Shown: positions 1 to 7,015, counted from the stretch's first letter. The stretch is 17,101 nt of DNA from Candidatus Poribacteria bacterium (GCA_014730235.1 WJIO01000294.1:1-17101); one strand, 5' to 3'. The notes: generated by a model from the sequence alone, not told the origin. Program-made: numbers and translations.

Positions 1-861
1 AGGAATACCAATGCCAACAGCAAGGGTCGCACCGTAACCTCTAAACGACACACCCCGCAACCAATCCGGGACCATCTGTTTCAGGTCGCCAATAACCGAA
101 AGCGTTCCCGCTCCACCTTTTGGTACTCCGCCTTCTGTCCTGGCCACTGTTGGATTATGCTGTGTTCCCTGCCATATAACATAGCCCACGCCGCCTCCCA
201 GGAATATCCGGGTTCCAATACCGATGGTTTTGTATTCCGGGTCATTCATAAGTGGCGAAAGCTGGGCGGCACTACAGTATGTGGCATTTCCCAACTTGGG
301 TTTAATCGTTCCCATGTATGTGTATATGGTTTTATCCGAAAGATTAACCGCGCAGTTATAATTTTGATAGGCATTTCTGGGGTTAGTCAAAACTGCCTCA
401 TTTAAGTCTTCCAGCTTTATCCACGTATCCAGTTCTTTTCCAGGATAACAATCCGTTCCATAAGCAATGGCCTTCAGCCTGATGTCCTTACCGGATACCA
501 GGTCTTCAATAATATGACCGCCGCCGTATTTAAATTCACCGGGAAATACCTTATTCAGGGGATCATCCTCCGGCAATTCCGTTGCGCCGACATAAAGGTC
601 AACGGCAGCCAATCCCGCATAGGCATTAACACCGTTAAGCCATGCTTTCTGAACCTTTATCCTGGGTTTGGCATGACCAAAGTTCAGAAAAGCGCCGCTG
701 GAACACATGGGGCTAAAAGTTCCTGTGGTAACAACATCTACTTCCTGAGCAGCTTTTTTCACCCCTTTTTCATCCACAATATCAATAATCTCTTCCGCTG
801 TTACAACAACAACTTCACCTTTTTTAATCCTATCATTAATCTCTGCATAAGTTTTTGACAT
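1..861 (-). CDS. Homocysteine biosynthesis protein, DUF39/HcyBio family (3' end outside window)
   Basis: The first 287 codons of a DUF39 (HcyBio, COG1900) protein are present. The reading frame is open to the window edge, so the C-terminus is missing. In methanogens this family is linked to forming homocysteine from aspartate semialdehyde using sulfide-derived sulfur. Visible family blocks are TTGTFSPMCSSGAFLNFGH (about residues 45-63, with Cys53), AYAGLAAVDLYVGATE (80-95), YGGGHIIEDL (112-121), AYGTDCYPGK (133-142, with Cys138), NPRNAYQNYN and TIGIGTRIFLGGG. The two cysteines are the likely sulfur-handling residues (family knowledge, not shown here). The start is ATG at 861, with AGGAGG 6 nt upstream. 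That Shine-Dalgarno lies immediately after the T tract of a terminator, so expression must depend on readthrough from the rrf2 side. Identity is highly secure; its exact role in this bacterium is inferred. Confidence 0.93.
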   Translation of the reverse strand, partial: MSKTYAEINDRIKKGEVVVVTAEEIIDIVDEKGVKKAAQEVDVVTTGTFSPMCSSGAFLNFGHAKPRIKVQKAWLNGVNAYAGLAAVDLYVGATELPEDDPLNKVFPGEFKYGGGHIIEDLVSGKDIRLKAIAYGTDCYPGKELDTWIKLEDLNEAVLTNPRNAYQNYNCAVNLSDKTIYTYMGTIKPKLGNATYCSAAQLSPLMNDPEYKTIGIGTRIFLGGGVGYVIWQGTQHNPTVARTEGGVPKGGAGTLSVIGDLKQMVPDWLRGVSFRGYGATLAVGIGIP

Positions 862-881
862 CTCATCCTCCTTATAAAAAT

Positions 882-918
882 AAAAAAAACCCACTAACCA
901 ATTTATTCGGCAGTGGGT
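882..918 (-). terminator. Rho-independent terminator in the DUF39 leader
   Basis: Reading the minus strand, ACCCACT (918-912) pairs with AGTGGGT (895-889) across a 16-nt loop that can pair partly further (GCC with GGT). Eight T residues follow at 889-882, then A and five more T. The T tract ends about 8 nt before the AGGAGG of the DUF39 gene, which leaves no room for a promoter in between. It therefore sits in a 5' leader rather than simply closing rrf2. Confidence 0.85.
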
Positions 919-997
919 ATCTGATATTTAACTTGTAGTATAATTTCACATTAACATAGTCTCACCCCAAAGCCGATGGCTCATAGACATAGCCATC
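882..997 (-). promoter_or_regulatory. Putative methionine attenuator with mutually exclusive hairpins
   Basis: Four segments follow the trp/his attenuator plan. Segment 1 (997-991, GATGGCT) pairs with segment 2 (981-975, AGCCATC) and contains or flanks most of the Met codons of the leader ORF. Part of segment 2 (CGGC 975-972 plus GGGT 967-964) can instead pair with segment 3 (ACCC 918-915 plus GCCG 911-908). Segment 3 otherwise pairs with segment 4 (AGTGGGT, 895-889) to make the terminator. The leader stop codon (948-946) lies just past segment 2, so a ribosome resting there would mask it and favour termination. A ribosome stalled at the Met cluster would leave it free to form the antiterminator. 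The pairings are seen in the sequence; the sensing mechanism is inferred. Confidence 0.6.
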
Positions 998-1038
998 ATT
1001 ATCATCATATTATTTTCATTACACCACAAATTAAACAT
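946..1038 (-). CDS. Methionine-rich leader peptide, 30 aa
   Basis: This is a small ORF upstream of DUF39. From the ATG at 1038 it encodes MFNLWCNENN followed by MMIMMAMSMSHRLWGETMLM and a TGA stop at 948-946. An alternative start at 1008 would give 20 aa. Nine of 30 residues are Met, six of them within nine codons (1008-982), far above the frequency expected by chance. The ATG at 1038 lies 2 nt after the rrf2 stop codon, so reinitiation or translational coupling is the likely means of translation. No strong Shine-Dalgarno precedes either start, and this is the weak point. By analogy with amino-acid operon leaders, the peptide itself probably has no function beyond reporting Met-tRNA supply to the terminator downstream. 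Confidence 0.6.
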   Translation of the reverse strand: MFNLWCNENNMMIMMAMSMSHRLWGETMLM

Positions 1039-1040
1039 TA

Positions 1041-1451
1041 CTAACTTTCACTCATTTCCACCATATCCTGAAGAGATATGGATTCAAAAAATTCCTTCAA
1101 TCTATTTGACGCCTCTTCCCATATTCCAATGGTGACGCATTCTTCAGCTTTATCACAAATCTCTGGATTATCAACACATTCCACAATACATAAAGGGCCT
1201 TCCAACGTCTCGATAATCTCTCTTAGAGTTATATCCGAAGGCTTCTTTGCCAGATTATAACCACCATGCGCTCCCCTTGTAGAACTCACAAGGCCTGCAA
1301 CTTTGAGGGGATTTATCAACTGCCAGAGATATTTATCCGATACACTCTGTCGTTGTGCGATATCTTTTAAAAGTTGTTGCCCTTTGTTATAGTGGATAGC
1401 CAAATCAAGCATCAATCTTGCTCCATATCTGGCCCTTGTAGATAGTTTCAT
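1041..1451 (-). CDS. Rrf2 family transcriptional regulator, likely Fe-S or thiol sensing
   Basis: This 136-aa protein has the normal length for the Rrf2 family (IscR, CymR, NsrR). The N-terminus, MKLSTRARYGARLMLDLA, and the winged-helix segment SVSDKYLWQLINPLKVAGLVSS (about 36-57) are typical, as is the wing RGAHGGYNLAK. The C-terminal sensor loop holds Cys88, Cys92, Cys99 and Cys105. The last three are spaced like the Fe-S ligands of IscR-type members, so cluster binding is plausible but not proven. The ATG at 1451 follows a GGGTGAGG stretch. A consensus promoter with an overlapping palindrome lies upstream and suggests autoregulation. Position directly ahead of the leader and DUF39 suggests one operon for sulfur or methionine control. 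CymR-like cysteine control is an alternative to Fe-S sensing. Confidence 0.93.
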   Translation of the reverse strand: MKLSTRARYGARLMLDLAIHYNKGQQLLKDIAQRQSVSDKYLWQLINPLKVAGLVSSTRGAHGGYNLAKKPSDITLREIIETLEGPLCIVECVDNPEICDKAEECVTIGIWEEASNRLKEFFESISLQDMVEMSES

Positions 1452-1465
1452 AAATCCTCACCCTC

Positions 1466-1499
1466 AATCTCTACAATGTCTATTAAATTACTAGAGATT
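1466..1499 (-). promoter_or_regulatory. Palindrome overlapping the rrf2 promoter, candidate Rrf2 operator
   Basis: AATCTCTA at 1466-1473 and TAGAGATT at 1492-1499 form a perfect 8-bp inverted repeat with an 18-bp spacer. The right arm overlaps the -10 hexamer, and the repeat spans the expected transcription start. This is the geometry expected of an autorepressor site. Assignment to the Rrf2 protein is an inference. Confidence 0.5.
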
Positions 1500-1525
1500 A
1501 TACCTCAACTAAAAACCTTTGTCAA
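1497..1525 (-). promoter_or_regulatory. Full-consensus sigma-70 promoter of rrf2
   Basis: On the minus strand TTGACA (1525-1520), a 17-bp spacer and TATAAT (1502-1497) match the sigma-70 consensus at all twelve positions. The start of transcription is expected near 1490, about 40 nt before the rrf2 ATG. Such a strong promoter ahead of a regulator is usually held down by a repressor, in keeping with the overlapping palindrome. Confidence 0.85.
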
Positions 1526-1607
1526 GGTAAAATATTCATATATGATTTCGACCAAGCACAAATTTTACATCCCAGTGTTATTGCGAAGAACAGAGTAACA
1601 AATAAAG

Positions 1608-1737
1608 CTTTGGTTCTTCCGGGTTTAGTGTGATAAAGATAAGAAGCTTCTTTATGCTGCCATTCCTGCTTTCGCAGGAATGGCAAAGCTGAGAAAATTT
1701 TCAAATTATTACCACACTCAAACCACAAGAGCCAAAG
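1608..1737. repeat. Fold-back intergenic repeat, copy 1 (MITE/REP-like)
   Basis: The element is about 130 bp with imperfect terminal inverted repeats: the left end begins CTTTGGTTCTT and the reverse complement of the right end is CTTTGGCTCTT. At its core is a perfect hairpin, GCCATTCCTGC (1659-1669) with GCAGGAATGGC (1674-1684). Both arms match a second copy at 8302-8467. The core resembles the widespread REP-type sequence containing CATTCCTGCG and GCAGGAAT. No coding capacity is supported. The remaining flank 1738-1857, between this repeat and the PGPGW-like gene, shows nothing convincing apart from a weak ACCTG/CAGGT inverted pair. Confidence 0.8.
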
Positions 1738-1857
1738 TTTTCACAGACATAAATTTTATGCTTGGTGATTTCGAACATCGGTTGACCTGCCCTTTCTTTG
1801 TGCCGACAGGTATTATGAGACCGGAACGGGTTTATCCATAGGGCTTGTTATTGAACC

Positions 1858-2184
1858 TTAAGATGACGAATTGCGCTTTAATTTTCTGAGCCAGTGTCTC
1901 AATTTAATTTCACCCTTATCCAGAATTAAAGCAAAAAATTTTAACTGGGAACCAATAAGGCCCAGACCGGTCAGGACAAAGACAAATCCTGGCCCCGGTA
2001 AAAAGCCAAAAATTACTCCTGTTATTATTAACAGTATCCCAATTACTATATAAAAGACTTTTAGAACCAGATTTCCCTGCTGTTTTTGCTGACGCTTCTT
2101 GTAGTAATTGACAAATCTTTGTCCGGGCTCATCTTTTTTAATTTTGTGGTACTTTTCTTGAATGAAATTCTTTATTATTTTCAT
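1858..2184 (-). CDS. Small membrane protein, PGPGW-like (TIGR02611/PF09656-type)
   Basis: The 108-aa protein has a basic N-terminal region (1-38, rich in Lys and Gln), then a hydrophobic segment FYIVIGILLIITGVIFGF (about 44-61). The signature LPGPGF and a second hydrophobic stretch FVFVLTGLGLIGSQLKFFAL follow, with a short basic tail. The PGPG turn between two membrane segments is the hallmark of the PGPGW family, which has no established function. The usual Trp is Phe here. The basic ends suggest N- and C-termini in the cytoplasm. There is no strong Shine-Dalgarno. It lies downstream of the oxidoreductase gene after a stem-loop, so co-transcription is uncertain. Confidence 0.72.
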   Translation of the reverse strand: MKIIKNFIQEKYHKIKKDEPGQRFVNYYKKRQQKQQGNLVLKVFYIVIGILLIITGVIFGFLPGPGFVFVLTGLGLIGSQLKFFALILDKGEIKLRHWLRKLKRNSSS

Positions 2185-2226
2185 TTTCTATAAGCAAGAG
2201 AAAACTGGCCCAAGTCACTAATATAC

Positions 2227-2251
2227 CATGGGCGTGTTTTACATGCCCATG
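2227..2251 (-). terminator. Stem-loop after the oxidoreductase gene, possible weak terminator
   Basis: CATGGGC (2227-2233) and GCCCATG (2245-2251) form a perfect 7-bp stem that can extend by three pairs around a 5-nt loop. It stands 8 bp past the stop codon of the minus-strand oxidoreductase. There is no T tract after the stem on the minus strand, so it may protect or pause the transcript rather than terminate it. Confidence 0.4.
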
Positions 2252-2259
2252 ATAAAAAA

Positions 2260-3279
2260 TTATTTGGCTTTCAAAGTTCCATCCTCTATCATGGAAATTA
2301 ATGGTGAGTCCTCGATTTCCAGAGGTAGATTTATTCTGGCTCTTTTTCTGCTTGATTCGTAGGTAGCAAATATAAGTTCAGTGGCCTGTAACGCTTTTCG
2401 ACCGCTCAATACTGGCTCTTGGCCTGTTTTTAAGCAGTCAATTAGATCCAGCACTGACAGGGTGGTATCTCCGCCTGGTGGAACAACTCCTTTAAGATCG
2501 GCAACCTGCCATCCGGCTTTATCCTCGTTTTTAAACCTGCAAGAAGGCCCATTACGGACTTCAACTTCTATCATACCCTTTGTTCCTATTATTCTGTTAG
2601 AGCAGTTGCTTCCACCCATGCCTGTTACCAGAAGGCCGTGCAAACCGTTTTTCCATTTTATGTATGATAAACCGTTTGTTTCCACAGGAACGCCGAATAC
2701 CGTATGCTCTTTTTCGTAACTAAGCTGTCCGATTACCCATTCGGCTGGTTCGTCGTTATTGTAGAAGAAGAACATATCAAACCAATGAGTTCCCCAATCG
2801 AACAGGTTTGAGCAAAAACCTTCAACCCGGTATAAATCGCCTATAGTGCCATCATTAGCAAGCTCTTTGGCTTTTACGAAATGAGCGCCAAACCTTCGTT
2901 GATGACAAAAGGTTATCATAACATCATTATCCGCACAGGCTTTATAAATCTTTTTGGATTCACCCCATGTTGGAGCCATAGGCTTTTCGGCGTGGATGGC
3001 CTTTACACCAGCTTTAACACTATCAATAATCATCTTAGCGTGCAGGCCTGTCCATGTGCATACACTTACTATGTCGGGTTTTACCTCTTCCAGCATTTTG
3101 TTGTAGTCAGAGTAAATATCGGATTCAGGTATATTATGAGTTTCTGCCAGGGCTTTTGCATTCTCCCGTTTTGGATCAGCGCAGGCCACAATTTTGACAT
3201 CGGATGAAGCCGCATATCCTGCGGCGTGAGACCTGCCTCTGCCGCCACAACCAATTATACCTACCTTAAACATCGCCAT
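2260..3279 (-). CDS. Gfo/Idh/MocA family oxidoreductase
   Basis: This is a 339-aa NAD(P)-dependent dehydrogenase, the usual family length. The Rossmann fingerprint GIIGCGGRGRSH lies at residues 7-18, the EKP motif (AIHAEKPMAP) at about 95-103, and the family stretch FCHQRRFGAHFVKAKEL follows. The C-terminal alpha/beta domain includes GTKGMIEVEVRNG. Such enzymes oxidise or reduce sugars, inositols or related polyols; the substrate cannot be read here. The frame stays open further upstream, but the start is placed at ATG 3279, where AAGGAG lies 9 nt upstream. That is one base past the stop codon of the radical SAM gene, so the two are very likely translationally coupled and act together. It has no signal peptide and is cytoplasmic. 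Confidence 0.9.
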   Translation of the reverse strand: MAMFKVGIIGCGGRGRSHAAGYAASSDVKIVACADPKRENAKALAETHNIPESDIYSDYNKMLEEVKPDIVSVCTWTGLHAKMIIDSVKAGVKAIHAEKPMAPTWGESKKIYKACADNDVMITFCHQRRFGAHFVKAKELANDGTIGDLYRVEGFCSNLFDWGTHWFDMFFFYNNDEPAEWVIGQLSYEKEHTVFGVPVETNGLSYIKWKNGLHGLLVTGMGGSNCSNRIIGTKGMIEVEVRNGPSCRFKNEDKAGWQVADLKGVVPPGGDTTLSVLDLIDCLKTGQEPVLSGRKALQATELIFATYESSRKRARINLPLEIEDSPLISMIEDGTLKAK

Positions 3280-3280
3280 A

Positions 3281-4348
3281 CTAAGATTCTCCTTTTTTAT
3301 GTTCACGTTCCGTATCATAAATTTCCCCAGGGCCAAATGTTTCGGGGAAATAAGGTCTTAAAAACTTACGCGCTTCCCAACACATGTTGCATTTTTGGGG
3401 ATATTTTTCCTTTGGTTTATAACCATATTTAACTGCAAGATCAAGATAATCATAAGGTCCGTTTTCGTAGACCATATTTACAAGCTCGTTTTCCACATGA
3501 AATCCCTGTTTCATCCATTCCAGCAGGGGCTTTTTGTGAGCATCACCGATTATTATTCCACAGCAGGTCTGTATATTACCATAGGGATCAATATGAATCT
3601 CCCACATCTCCTGACTGTCAAACTCGGATTTGCAATCTCTGGTTTTATGACCACCATGCCACAGGGGATCTTCTGATAATTCGTCCAGGGGTCTATCATT
3701 GTAAAATCTGGTCAGCACATCCCCGGCCCTACCTACCAGGCGCGGGACGTGATGGAGGCTATATTCGGCCAGTTTATGCTCATTTTTAACAATATCCCGG
3801 AATTCAGAAAGCTGTTCATAAGAGGTATTGGATGCGGCTACATTTTCCTCACCAAATATTTCCACAGCCCACTTATATGCTCTTATACGGGGTTCGGGGG
3901 ATACGAATTCCTGATGGTATGGGTCTGCGCTTATCAACACACCCAATATGCCTGCATTTTTTAATTCTTCATATCTTGTTTGGGTTATGTGATCATTAAC
4001 GCACCATGAGGCGTTTGTCTCAAAAAAGTGAGGGGCACATCCTTCTTTGTTAGCATCCTGACATATGGCCAGCATCTTCTGGTAATACATCATGGCTTCA
4101 CCACCGGCAATGTGTATAACCCTATCAGTCGCCCTTAACTGACGCATAAACTCCACGCCGTCCTCATGGCTTATGTATACATCAGGCTGCCAGGGGCTAC
4201 AGTTAAATAAGCAGTGTTTACAGGCGATGGTGCAGCGATAGGTAAACAACAGGCTAGCAACATGCTTTATGCCTATAGCCCTGGATACACCCACCTTTTG
4301 TATTACCTCATCCACCGGTAAAGAACGCAGATCCTCATGTTCCATCAT
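3281..4348 (-). CDS. Radical SAM protein with SPASM/twitch-like cysteine-rich C-terminus
   Basis: The 355-aa protein carries the radical SAM cluster motif CTIACKHC (Cys39, Cys43, Cys46), with a further Cys50. The SAM-binding GGE motif (HIAGGEAMM) is at 82-84. The C-terminal third holds Cys239, the run IDPYGNIQTCCG (Cys262, Cys263) and the pair Cys320/Cys323 (CNMC). The run resembles the SPASM/twitch signature and suggests one or more auxiliary Fe-S clusters. Substrate and reaction are not recognised; such enzymes modify peptides, sugars or cofactors by radical chemistry. AAGGAGG lies 4 nt before ATG 4348 and 7 nt before ATG 4345, so either Met may start translation. It is the first gene of a pair with the oxidoreductase. 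A 205-bp gap separates it from a divergent operon. Confidence 0.85.
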   Translation of the reverse strand: MMEHEDLRSLPVDEVIQKVGVSRAIGIKHVASLLFTYRCTIACKHCLFNCSPWQPDVYISHEDGVEFMRQLRATDRVIHIAGGEAMMYYQKMLAICQDANKEGCAPHFFETNASWCVNDHITQTRYEELKNAGILGVLISADPYHQEFVSPEPRIRAYKWAVEIFGEENVAASNTSYEQLSEFRDIVKNEHKLAEYSLHHVPRLVGRAGDVLTRFYNDRPLDELSEDPLWHGGHKTRDCKSEFDSQEMWEIHIDPYGNIQTCCGIIIGDAHKKPLLEWMKQGFHVENELVNMVYENGPYDYLDLAVKYGYKPKEKYPQKCNMCWEARKFLRPYFPETFGPGEIYDTEREHKKGES

Positions 4349-4494
4349 ATTTCCTCCTTGATTCTATCCGGGTTAAACCTGAATTTTATATGTGGAGAAT
4401 CCTATCATAATTGGAATTAAGGATCAAGATTTTTTTTCTTTCCAGAAGGCCTATTCGTATGTTTGAAATCATGTCTGAATACCAGAAAGAAGGC

Positions 4495-4524
4495 TTGACT
4501 GATTCAATGGTAGTCTGTTAATAT
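4495..4524 (+). promoter_or_regulatory. Candidate sigma-70 promoter of the hydrolase/PaaK-like operon
   Basis: TTGACT (4495-4500) and TAATAT (4519-4524) are separated by 18 bp; TTAATA one base earlier gives 17. The predicted start near 4531 leaves a roughly 50-nt leader to the ATG at 4581. The rest of the divergent gap (4349-4553) shows no clear operator or minus-strand promoter. Confidence 0.55.
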
Positions 4525-4580
4525 GCTTTTGGAATTATTTTTATTCAAGTAAATTGAAATTTTGTTTTACGGAGGATAAA

Positions 4581-6206
4581 ATGCCTAAGTTTTTCTTTGC
4601 GTTAATGAGCTTATTAATTTTCATTAGTGTTTCTAAGTTTTGCCTTGCAGAACCAAGTCAGACGGTAATGGTTCCCATGCGTGACGGCGTAAAACTGGCT
4701 ACGGATATATATTTGCCGACAGGTGACGGTCCCTGGCCTGTTATCCTTATTCGCACACCCTACAACAAAGAAGGTGTAGAAGCCTGGGGAGGTATGGCGA
4801 ATTTAGGGGGATATGTATTTGTGGCTCAGGACTTTCGGGGGCGATTTGGCTCTGAAGGAAAAGATTACCCCGTCTTTCTTCACGGCGGCTGGAGTAAATA
4901 TCAGGACGGTTATGACACAGTTGAATGGATCGCAGAACAGGAATGGTGCAACGGTAAAGTGGGCGGTATTGGCATGAGCGCGCCGGCTATTGACCTGAAT
5001 ATGATGGCCCCCAGCCGACCGCCGCATCTAGTCTGCATTTACAGTGTTGTGGCCTATTCCAGCATGTATCATCAATGCACATATCAAGGCGGAGTATTTC
5101 GCAAAAGTCTGATGGAATTATGGTTAAGCGGAAATGAATTTGATCCGAAAAATCTGGAAATGTTCCGGGCCCATCCAAATTACGACGATTTCTGGAAAAA
5201 GTTTGACTGCGAAAGTGTGGCCGACAGGGTAAACGTCCCATGCCTGTTTTTAGGCGGCTGGTACGATATTTTCAACGCCGGAAGTGTCAACAGCTTTACC
5301 ACCATAAATAATAACGGAGACGAAGGGGCAAGAGGTAACTGCATCCTAGCAATGGAAGCCTACGGACACGGTCGCGCTGAGGAATGTGTTCAATTTCCCG
5401 ATAAAGGTCGGCCAGAAATTGCCAACATAGGAAACTGGATGAGTTGGTTCGATATGTGGATGAAAAACGACGGCAAAGGTATGGAAGAGCTTAAGCCTGT
5501 TTATTACTTCGTCATGGGTGATCCTGATGATAAAAATACCCCGGGAAACCAATGGAAAAGTGCCGATGACTGGCCCATTCCAGCGGAAATGACCAAAGCC
5601 TATTTCCATTCTGATGGAAAGCTGTCTTTTAATCCTTCAGAGGAATCGGAAAGTTCATTATACTATGATTACGACCCTAAGGATCCAGTTCCCACCATCG
5701 GTGGAGCGAACCTTGTTATATCAAAAGGACCGATGGATCAGCAATCTATTGAGGATAGAGAGGACGTGCTGTTATTTACTTCTGACGAATTGGAAAATTA
5801 CATGGAAATAACAGGCCCGTTGACGGTAAAGATATGGGCTTTGTCAGATGCCGTTGATACGGATTTCACCGCCAAGTTATGTGATGTTTATCCCGATGGT
5901 CGCAGCATATTAATTGCTGATGGAATTATCCGGGCAAGCCATCGTAACACACTGAAAAAGCGGGAACTTATGGAACCGGGACAGATTTATGAGTTTGAGA
6001 TCGATCTGTGGAATACCAGTCTCGTTTTCAGTCCCGGACACCGTATACGAGTGGCCATATCCTCAAGTAACTCTCCCAGGTTTGACACTAACCCAAATAC
6101 AGGCAAACTTCCGGATGAGGATGAGAAGACGAAGGTCGCCAGAAACACCATTTACATGGATGCTGAACATCCTTCACATATAATACTGCCGGTGGTGCCA
6201 CAATAA
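4581..6206 (+). CDS. Exported CocE/NonD family hydrolase (X-Pro dipeptidyl-peptidase S15-like)
   Basis: This 541-aa protein has a cleavable signal peptide (MPKFFFALMSLLIFISVSKFC, likely cut after LA at 22-23). The alpha/beta-hydrolase domain begins with the family start VPMRDGVKLATDIYLP. The likely triad is Ser133 (GIGMSAPA), Asp229 (LGGWYDIF) and His263 (AYGHG). A PepX_C-type jelly-roll domain follows to the C-terminus, including GPLTVKIWALSDAVDTDF and FSPGHRIRVAISSSN. Relatives cleave esters, amides or acyl groups. The elbow GMSAP is atypical, because many relatives have Gly after the serine-plus-one position. An in-frame TTG at 4554 exists, but ATG 4581 has GGAGG 5 nt upstream and gives the clean signal peptide, so it is preferred. 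It is the first gene of an operon with two PaaK-like proteins. Confidence 0.88.
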   Translation: MPKFFFALMSLLIFISVSKFCLAEPSQTVMVPMRDGVKLATDIYLPTGDGPWPVILIRTPYNKEGVEAWGGMANLGGYVFVAQDFRGRFGSEGKDYPVFLHGGWSKYQDGYDTVEWIAEQEWCNGKVGGIGMSAPAIDLNMMAPSRPPHLVCIYSVVAYSSMYHQCTYQGGVFRKSLMELWLSGNEFDPKNLEMFRAHPNYDDFWKKFDCESVADRVNVPCLFLGGWYDIFNAGSVNSFTTINNNGDEGARGNCILAMEAYGHGRAEECVQFPDKGRPEIANIGNWMSWFDMWMKNDGKGMEELKPVYYFVMGDPDDKNTPGNQWKSADDWPIPAEMTKAYFHSDGKLSFNPSEESESSLYYDYDPKDPVPTIGGANLVISKGPMDQQSIEDREDVLLFTSDELENYMEITGPLTVKIWALSDAVDTDFTAKLCDVYPDGRSILIADGIIRASHRNTLKKRELMEPGQIYEFEIDLWNTSLVFSPGHRIRVAISSSNSPRFDTNPNTGKLPDEDEKTKVARNTIYMDAEHPSHIILPVVPQ

Positions 6207-6207
6207 T

Positions 6208-7014
6208 ATGCTGGATAGACTGAAAGAACTGGTAGAATACGCTTTTGATAGCGTGCCTCTGTATCGCAGGATTTACGGCAGTAAGCCCTCTATAAGCAAT
6301 AAAGAAAACTTTAATAGTCTCCCTGCCGTTACTATAGGAGATTTTGCGTCGTGTGATATTCAGGATGTCATCTCAGATATGGACGATGCAGGAATTATTT
6401 TGCCCACTGTGCAGAACAAAACCATATTCCCTTTACCAAGGCTGGAAAGCTCTTATGACCGGGATATACGTTATGAGATATTTTACTATCTGATAAATCA
6501 GGCTGATATACCCAGTGGATGCAGATTTCTAATTATTACCGATAACGCTCATAGCTATTACTGCGGTGAGATTGTTAATAATCTGCTTTATTATGGCTAT
6601 CCTGCATGGATGATGATTCTGCGGGATCATAAGATTGATGAAGTTATTACATGGATCAGCAGGCTTGATCCTGACTGTCTGGTGTTGGGATTGGATTACA
6701 TACCCTGTTGGTCTACAAAAAGTGGCGTTGAAAATCTTTTTACCATAAATCAGTATAATGAAGATTTATCCTCTACATCTTTAAGGCATTTTGATTTATA
6801 TGTCCTGACGGAATTAAGCTGGATCGGGGTAAGATTGCCGGGTGAAAATTATATATATCCTCCGGATTATTTTTACATAGAATCCGTAAACAGCATTCTC
6901 AGCATTACGGCCTTGGAAAGCTGGCTTCAGCCTTTTATAAGGTATATGACTATGGACAGGGGGCAGATAACCGGTAATGGAAGATTAAGTGTAACTTACA
7001 TTGGGGAGCATTAA
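6208..7014 (+). CDS. Degenerate PaaK-like protein (pseudo-adenylation domain)
   Basis: The 268-aa protein has no obvious motifs of its own but runs parallel to the next gene product. Its N-terminal helix LKELVEYAFDSVPLYRRIYG matches the start of PaaK/F390-synthetase-like proteins. FLIITDNAHSYYCGEIVNNL followed by RLDPDCLVLGLDYIP corresponds to VVFIDVGDPGIYLWFSKACE and KLDPTVIFTVPSLL in the neighbour. LYVLTELSWIGVRLPGE corresponds to SHYGGTEVSTLGGE. The nucleotide-binding TSGTTGKPK loop is absent, and the protein stops at the hinge (RYMTMDRGQI), so the C-terminal lid with its catalytic Lys region is also absent. It starts one base after the hydrolase stop and ends one base before the next start, so it is very probably coupled. 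A non-catalytic partner or scaffold role is inferred; decay is an alternative, but the frame is intact. Confidence 0.65.
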   Translation: MLDRLKELVEYAFDSVPLYRRIYGSKPSISNKENFNSLPAVTIGDFASCDIQDVISDMDDAGIILPTVQNKTIFPLPRLESSYDRDIRYEIFYYLINQADIPSGCRFLIITDNAHSYYCGEIVNNLLYYGYPAWMMILRDHKIDEVITWISRLDPDCLVLGLDYIPCWSTKSGVENLFTINQYNEDLSSTSLRHFDLYVLTELSWIGVRLPGENYIYPPDYFYIESVNSILSITALESWLQPFIRYMTMDRGQITGNGRLSVTYIGEH

Positions 7015-7015
7015 G

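Noticed and set aside
157-858. Two plus-strand ORFs (157-405, 514-858)
   Set aside because: They are antisense to the DUF39 coding frame, which shows unmistakable family motifs; no ribosome sites or family resemblance on the plus strand.
941-948. TATACT (945-940 region) as a -10 for a DUF39 promoter
   Set aside because: The -35 position reads GTGAGA, a poor match, and a transcript starting there would still meet the terminator; not fully excluded.
995-1012. TATGAT/GATAAT as a -10 for a promoter inside the leader
   Set aside because: No acceptable -35 at 16-18 bp (TTGTGG is 14 or 20 bp away); the same bases are the Met codon run.
862-1040. Known riboswitch or T-box upstream of DUF39
   Set aside because: I saw no SAM-I core or T-box GGGTGGNACCGCG-type sequence; the Met-rich ORF with alternative hairpins explains the leader better. 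A covariance-model search would settle it.
1522-1728. 68-aa minus-strand ORF
   Set aside because: It runs through the fold-back repeat and its hairpin; no ribosome site, no recognisable domain.
1785-1811. ACCTG/CAGGT inverted pair as a terminator for the PGPGW-like gene
   Set aside because: Only five pairs, a 17-nt loop and no T tract on either strand.
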